Shown: positions 40,613 through 44,671 of the stretch, piece by piece
How positions within the stretch are numbered: position 1 is the stretch's first letter
How the letters are laid out: each line of letters begins with the position of its first letter
From: Bacteroidales bacterium
GTDB lineage: Bacteria > Bacteroidota > Bacteroidia > Bacteroidales > UBA932
Direction of reading: 5' to 3'
Length of the DNA: 44,671 bases
NCBI GenBank assembly: GCA_017443025.1
Contig: JAFSPG010000006.1
Location: 1-44,671 of the forward strand
Position numbers and translations under genes: made by a program
Notes under the pieces: model-generated
Database searches by the model: none
The model's input: the letters and a program-made list of their open reading frames with translations, nothing else
What the model was told of the DNA's origin: nothing

Positions 40613-42988
40613 TTATTCAGGGGTAACGAGGCTGTGGCGGGAGAAGGGGCGGCCGTCGGCGCTCATTCCCTCAATACGAATCACATAGGGATAGTCCGGC
40701 TTATCGCTGTTGCAGAACTCGATTGTCGCACTGCCGCCGGCAATAACCACCTCTGGCGCCCAGAGTACGGTGTTACGATTGTCATATCCGCCATCCTCAC
40801 CCCTATCATAACGGGGAGCCTCGAAATATCTTGGAACCTGATGCCCGAGAGGTATAAAATACAACAGCGAAGGGTCGCGGTCAACGTCACGGCGTATGCC
40901 ACCTGGCTTAAGGGTAATATGTACTACTCCGCCGTCGCCGCCATAAATGGGGTCGGCCTGCGTTGAGATGCTAAGCGTACGAAGATCTTCAAGGCGAACC
41001 AAATCATAACTCCACCAGGCCTCCTCTGTGTCGTCCACGATAAGTATGACCTTTCCGGTTTCATCTTCCTCGGTATCCGCATTTTCATCGGAGTCATCAG
41101 AGAGCAAGGAGCCTCTTCGTTTGTTACGGTTGTACATATTTTCACCGTCATACTCGAACGCAGCCTTTGTCATGGTTATGTACTCAAGGAGAGTCCAGTC
41201 CTTGTATGTGCTAAGATCTTCTTTGTAACTCCGGCCAAAGACAAGAACGTCTTTATCTCCATAAGACGCCACGATGACGGCCGCCTGCAGAGTGTCGCCG
41301 GAGGCCATATCACTCAGCGTGGGTGATATGAGCCTTGCTTCCGCCGAAAATCCGGGGGCCGGCTTGTAAATATGCGAATCAGCCACAGCGTCGCCGTCCC
41401 ATTTCGGATAATAACGTTTCCCTCTCGGGAGTTTGCCGATATTTATCAGCATTTCCGTGTTTTCCTGGAAATCGAGGCTGTCGATGATGAAATACTTGCC
41501 CCGCTCTACCGTCATGTAATGCAGAATTTTCTGCTTGGGAATCATGAAGGTGAAGGAATAGTTCTCAGGCATCTTGGAGGAGCGCTTGCGCGAAACGCTC
41601 CCTCGAATCTCCTGAGTCAATTCCCTGGAGTGCTTGATTTTGAAATCCCCGCCTGTTGTGCCGGCAATTTTTTCCAAATCATAGAAGCGCCAGCCCTGAA
41701 TCATCATAAGGAGGTCGAGCGCCGCATCTCTCTCCTTCTCCGGAATATCGGGGTCGAAATAATAATATGGCTTGTTGATATTGCCTTTCAATTCACTGCT
41801 CAGGCCCATATAGGAGGCTATTCCGTCGCTCTGCTGCCAGCTCTTGAGGGCTCCTCTGACGACCGATACCGAACAGTTCCCGTCAAGGGGAGTTCCGTCG
41901 GGCTTCTTCAGGGAAACTACGGCCCTGGTAAGCGCCCTCGGCGCAGGAATGAATGTCTCCATATCCAACTTGCAGAGAGGTGCTTCATCATCACGGACAA
42001 AGAACAGCCTTTCGGCCAAGATTTGCCCCCGAGAATCAACTATGAGAAAATGATTTATCCCCGGGTGAAAGAAAGATTTATCCATCACGAATGTCGATGC
42101 CTTGCCGTCAAGGGTGATGTTTGAGAGGGGCCGCAGTTCGGAAGCGTCGCGGACCAGAAGGCTTGCCACTCCGCCACCATAGCCAAGAGTGCTTATATAA
42201 TATCTGCCGGAGCGGATGTGGAGTTGCAGCAAGGCCCCATCTTCGGAAGATGGCGGCATTGGATATATCTTGCCGGAATCATCCATTATACTGTAAGTCT
42301 TTCCCTTCTGCGGCAGGAAGGAGAAGGAGCCCATGCCATCATACAGGGTATGGACGGGTTCCAGGGTTTCACCTTCTTCGTTTACCAGGAAACCGCTGAA
42401 ATCCACGCTCTTTCCGAGCTTATCAACCACCTTGAAGCCTATTACCGAATTCTTGCCGGCGAAATACCGTCCTCCTTCGGGCCAAAAACTGATTGCAATT
42501 TCGGAAGATGAAGATTTTGGAGATTTTTCCTTTTTCTTATTGCTGCCTACGATGCGGATTCTGTCGTTAAAGAGATAGTCTTTCTGGTTGTTAAGTTGCC
42601 AACGCGTGTAGGCTCTGATGGTGTAATATCCCGTCTCCAGATGGTCTGGGAGCTCGATGCGGCCGGGAAAGGCATCATTTGTCCGCTTGATTTTCACCCT
42701 GACTACAGCCTCGCCGCGCTCATCGAGCAATTCCGCATAGATGAAGTTGCTCGGAGGGAGCAGCGACAGGCTAGAGGCCTCCTTGATCCAGCCCCGGAAC
42801 CATATAGTTTCTCCGGCCGTATAGCAGCTGCGGTCGTAATGCAGATATACCTTTTCAGGGGAACGCAAGGCCGAATATGACTCGAAACGCAGCAAAAGCG
42901 AATCCGGCGCCTGCGCCACCGCCGCTCTCTCCGCAAGCGGAGATATCAGCAAGAGCGCACCCAGCGCGATATTACGTAAGCATTTCAA
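40613..42988 (-). CDS. MG2-domain exported protein with a plug-like C-terminus
   Basis: A 791-aa exported protein. The best start is a TTG at 42988 giving the signal peptide LRNIALGALLLISPLAE..AVA|QAP; the nearby ATG at 42993 is out of frame. Near the N-terminus KVYLHYDRSCYTAGETIWFRG is the macroglobulin-like MG2 pattern, followed by a second beta domain (LETGYYTIRAYTRW). The last quarter (ILIVDDTEEAWW, LEDLRTLSIS, YGGDGGVVHITLKPGG) recalls the plug of TonB-dependent receptors. Such proteins are common in Bacteroidetes and probably act at the outer membrane, but no function is established. An acidic stretch (DDSDENADTEEDE) precedes the plug-like part. A TATATTTG -7 box lies just upstream on the minus strand (43017-43010). 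Confidence 0.75.
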   Translation of the reverse strand: MKCLRNIALGALLLISPLAERAAVAQAPDSLLLRFESYSALRSPEKVYLHYDRSCYTAGETIWFRGWIKEASSLSLLPPSNFIYAELLDERGEAVVRVKIKRTNDAFPGRIELPDHLETGYYTIRAYTRWQLNNQKDYLFNDRIRIVGSNKKKEKSPKSSSSEIAISFWPEGGRYFAGKNSVIGFKVVDKLGKSVDFSGFLVNEEGETLEPVHTLYDGMGSFSFLPQKGKTYSIMDDSGKIYPMPPSSEDGALLQLHIRSGRYYISTLGYGGGVASLLVRDASELRPLSNITLDGKASTFVMDKSFFHPGINHFLIVDSRGQILAERLFFVRDDEAPLCKLDMETFIPAPRALTRAVVSLKKPDGTPLDGNCSVSVVRGALKSWQQSDGIASYMGLSSELKGNINKPYYYFDPDIPEKERDAALDLLMMIQGWRFYDLEKIAGTTGGDFKIKHSRELTQEIRGSVSRKRSSKMPENYSFTFMIPKQKILHYMTVERGKYFIIDSLDFQENTEMLINIGKLPRGKRYYPKWDGDAVADSHIYKPAPGFSAEARLISPTLSDMASGDTLQAAVIVASYGDKDVLVFGRSYKEDLSTYKDWTLLEYITMTKAAFEYDGENMYNRNKRRGSLLSDDSDENADTEEDETGKVILIVDDTEEAWWSYDLVRLEDLRTLSISTQADPIYGGDGGVVHITLKPGGIRRDVDRDPSLLYFIPLGHQVPRYFEAPRYDRGEDGGYDNRNTVLWAPEVVIAGGSATIEFCNSDKPDYPYVIRIEGMSADGRPFSRHSLVTPE

Positions 42989-43101
42989 GACATAAATGTT
43001 TGATGACTACAAATATATTAAAAAATGGAAATATGAGCGAATCACTGCAAAGGAAGAAAAATCATTCACCTTGTTTCTAACGTCTTAAAATGTGATTATT
43101 T

Positions 43102-43117
43102 TAAACAAATTTGTTTA
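43102..43117. promoter_or_regulatory. Palindromic operator candidate for the toxin-antitoxin pair
   Basis: TAAACAAATTTGTTTA is a perfect 16-bp palindrome that contains the -33 TTTG (43110-43113) of the promoter of the HTH gene. A dimer of the encoded HTH protein binding here would block its own transcription. Confidence 0.5.
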
Positions 43118-43141
43118 GTAATTTTGAATTATTTATATTTG
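43110..43141 (+). promoter_or_regulatory. Promoter of the HTH/AbiEii operon
   Basis: TTTG (43110-43113), a 20-base spacer and TATATTTG (43134-43141), an exact -7 box, 24 bases before the start codon at 43166. Confidence 0.7.
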
Positions 43142-43165
43142 CCGATGATGTAATAGAGAAAGTTT

Positions 43166-43714
43166 ATGGCTGAATCGGCAATTGAAATAATACAGCATAA
43201 AATCTCTGAACTTGGAATGAGCCAGTCAGAGCTGGCAACCATGTGCGGGGAGCATGCGCAGACGATATCGGCCATAATGCACGGCCGGAGAGATATTCCA
43301 ATATCGTTGAGTATTAAGATGGATGTTGCTTTGGGGCTTGCAAAAGGGGCCATTGCCAAAGCACAAACCGCCGACTTAGTCGCAAAAGAGATTATGCACA
43401 TTCGGCTTCAGGATATACAAAAACGGAAAATCAGCATCTTAGAAAAGGTCAAAGCGGCTGGGGGCCTGTGGTCCTATCAGGGCATCCCTGAGCATTTGGA
43501 TGACGATTCCATCATAGAGGCAGCCCTTATTCATCTGGAGATTGAGGATATTCCGATGCTTTTCCAAATCTGGAGCCGGGCCCATATTAAACGGGTATGG
43601 AAGGAGCGCCTTGTGAGCCAGGGGCGGAGGATGAATATCCTCAATTACATCCTTGCAGTCAAAGTATTCAGTGTCAAACATCCAGATAACTATATTGCAC
43701 GCTATGCACGATAA
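43166..43714 (+). CDS. HTH (Xre-type) antitoxin-like protein
   Basis: A 182-aa two-part protein. Residues 1-75 form a HigA-like helix-turn-helix (LGMSQSELATMCGEHAQTIS, then MHGRRDIPISLSIKMDVALG). Residues about 95-180 contain LWSYQGIPEHLDDDSIIEAA, LFQIW and IKRVWKERLV, the pattern of a domain often found upstream of AbiEii-type nucleotidyltransferases (DUF6922-like). It overlaps the toxin gene by 11 bases, so the two are co-translated. By analogy with AbiEi it is the repressor and antitoxin; this is inference from order and domain. Confidence 0.8.
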   Translation: MAESAIEIIQHKISELGMSQSELATMCGEHAQTISAIMHGRRDIPISLSIKMDVALGLAKGAIAKAQTADLVAKEIMHIRLQDIQKRKISILEKVKAAGGLWSYQGIPEHLDDDSIIEAALIHLEIEDIPMLFQIWSRAHIKRVWKERLVSQGRRMNILNYILAVKVFSVKHPDNYIARYAR

Positions 43715-44369
43715 TATTATTCCAGGATTAACTCCGGCAACACGGGAGGTCTTCGACCACGTCTCCCGACTAAATTGCATCAAAGATTTATTCTTGTGCG
43801 GCGGCACGGGCCAGTCTATTCAAATGTGCCATCGCCTTAGTGAGGATATGGACTTTGAATTATTGGGGCTCCGTAAAGAACGCCCTGAGCTGGATTTCGG
43901 AGGCATCATCGGCGAGATAAAAAGTACATTCCCTGATGCCAAAGAGGAGATTCTTGGCGACGATCATTTCTTGGTCTTTATCAATCAGGGGAAGGTAAAA
44001 TTATCATTCTACCGGCCCGAGAATCCGGTAAAGACGATGACGGTGGGATTACAGTATAATAACATTAAGGCCCCCACGCTGCAGGAATTGTTGGGAATGA
44101 AAGTATATACAATCTGTCTTCGAACTGTATTCAGGGACTATTATGACATTTATTGCCTTCTTGAAAAAGGAAGCAATCTTGACGAAGCTATCAGCTATGC
44201 AAGTTATTTGTCCAGGCATACGATTCGTTCCAAAACTATGTATTCCAGACTTCTCTCACCTCAGTTGTTCCGCAAAGACGAAGACTTCCTGCGGATGTCT
44301 CCGAAATATGACATTTCTGCAGAAGATATCAGGGATATGATCAAGCTGAAGATGGAATCATCTATATAA
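43704..44369 (+). CDS. AbiEii-type nucleotidyltransferase toxin
   Basis: A 221-aa protein of the AbiEii/AbiGii toxin family (type IV-like toxin-antitoxin systems and abortive infection). The start is set at MHDNIIPGLTPATREVF, which overlaps the HTH gene. The nucleotidyltransferase signature is FLCGGTGQSIQMCHRLSEDMDFEL, with acidic residues E and D in SEDMDF as metal ligands; the later family block is MKVYTICLR and FRDYYDIYCLL. Family members transfer nucleotides to tRNA or another acceptor and stop growth, which can abort phage infection. The sequence appears intact. Confidence 0.85.
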   Translation: MHDNIIPGLTPATREVFDHVSRLNCIKDLFLCGGTGQSIQMCHRLSEDMDFELLGLRKERPELDFGGIIGEIKSTFPDAKEEILGDDHFLVFINQGKVKLSFYRPENPVKTMTVGLQYNNIKAPTLQELLGMKVYTICLRTVFRDYYDIYCLLEKGSNLDEAISYASYLSRHTIRSKTMYSRLLSPQLFRKDEDFLRMSPKYDISAEDIRDMIKLKMESSI

Positions 44370-44372
44370 AAT

Positions 44373-44400
44373 AAAAAACCATCACAAGGAATTGTGACGG
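44373..44400 (-). terminator. Terminator, minus strand
   Basis: Hairpin TCACAA-GGAA-TTGTGA (44382-44397), extended by a CC/GG pair beyond one mismatch. On the minus strand it is followed by a run of six T. It would end transcription coming from tRNA-Met and lies right behind the toxin gene. Confidence 0.55.
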
Positions 44401-44486
44401 GTATATAGAGAGTTTTGTCTGTGAAATTGAGCGTAGTCAATCAAGACATATGAAATGTTTCCGGAGCGAAGCGACCGAGGGGATCT

Positions 44487-44502
44487 GGGGGATTCGTCCC
44501 CC
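44487..44502. repeat. GGGGG hairpin near the window end
   Basis: GGGGG-ATTCGT-CCCCC, preceded by CCGGAGCGAAGCGACCGAGG, which resembles the core of dispersed repeat A. It is part of a gene-free stretch, 44401-44540, with no open frame of note. Confidence 0.4.
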
Positions 44503-44540
44503 GGTATTAAACCACTCGCTCAAAATTTGCAAAAATTTTG

Positions 44541-44614
44541 TAGCGAGAGTGGGTCACGATCCCACGACCTCCGGATTATGAATCCGACGCTCTAACCAGC
44601 TGAGCTACCTCGCC
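44541..44614 (-). tRNA. tRNA-Met (CAT)
   Basis: A 74-base cloverleaf on the minus strand. The acceptor stem pairs GGCGAGG with TCTCGCT (two G-U pairs), the D arm is TAGCTCAGCTGGTTAGAGC, the anticodon loop is TTCATAA with anticodon CAT, and the T arm is GTGGG-ATCGTGA-CCCAC. It looks like an elongator Met tRNA; a lysidine-modified Ile tRNA also reads as CAT and cannot be excluded entirely. CCA is not encoded. Confidence 0.92.
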
Positions 44615-44619
44615 ATTTT

Positions 44620-44667
44620 AAGGATTCCGCTCGCTACGCTCGCGCTATCCTTCCTGCCTCCGGCAGG
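44620..44667. repeat. Two palindromes upstream of tRNA-Met
   Basis: AAGGAT...ATCCTT (44620-44652) encloses CTCGC-TAC-GCTCGCG, and CCTGCC-TCC-GGCAGG follows (44653-44667). They sit just upstream of tRNA-Met where its promoter would be expected. They look like another dispersed palindromic repeat running off the right edge. Confidence 0.5.
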
Positions 44668-44671
44668 GTTA

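Overview
The window looks like a chromosomal segment of a member of the Bacteroidales. The evidence is repeated promoters of the Bacteroidetes type (TTTG, about 19 bases, TAnnTTTG), the sequence of the 23S rRNA 5' end, and genes typical of the group: a FeoA-FeoB fusion, a FucP-type sugar porter, a BACON-like lipoprotein, and an MG2 protein with a plug-like C-terminus. Base composition is fairly GC-rich for the group, so an Alistipes-like or uncultured gut/rumen lineage is possible. The genus cannot be settled from this sequence.

Layout. 1-413: the 5' end of a 23S rRNA gene on the minus strand, with its own promoter and leader and no 16S gene or tRNA upstream, back to back with rhaD. 414-8258: catabolic and transport genes (RhaD, FucP-like porter, OPT peptide transporter, peptidase T, a NAGPA-type lipoprotein, a HAD phosphatase, a ROK kinase). 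8259-12299: an accessory region with palindromic repeats, a broken TPR-like lipoprotein, four tandem paralogues of a small secreted protein plus a truncated fifth, two lipoproteins and a 53-bp direct repeat. 12300-14669: FeoAB. 14711-23616: a citrate block, with citD-citE-citF-citX on the plus strand facing a minus-strand operon of a citC-citG fusion, aconitase and isocitrate dehydrogenase. 23806-36251: an RND efflux system (adaptor, pump, TolC) followed without a gap by GH3, GH2 and GH29 glycosidases. 36258-40277: smpB, miaA, a hypothetical gene, ispF and a histidine phosphatase. 40309-44671: tRNA-Gly with a partial duplicate of its 3' end, an MG2 protein, an HTH/AbiEii toxin-antitoxin pair, and tRNA-Met.

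How the genes work together. The citrate block lets citrate be split to acetate and oxaloacetate (CitDEF, matured by CitX, CitC and CitG) or oxidised to 2-oxoglutarate (aconitase, IDH). No citrate transporter or citrate synthase is in view. The OPT transporter and PepT form a peptide uptake and hydrolysis pair. GH3, GH2 and GH29 would release glucose-type, galactose and fucose units from a fucosylated glycan.

The most unusual signal is repeat biology. A 102-bp element with terminal inverted repeats and a central hairpin occurs twice. Its stems differ by compensatory changes, and one copy supplies the stop codons of both convergent genes citX and icd. An 87-nt repeat sits in the same reading frame inside both citX and citG. 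Two further families sit inside citX, citC and citG. citX alone takes its start, an internal segment and its stop from three different repeats. This resembles the in-frame palindromic elements of Rickettsia; whether it has been described for this lineage could not be checked here.
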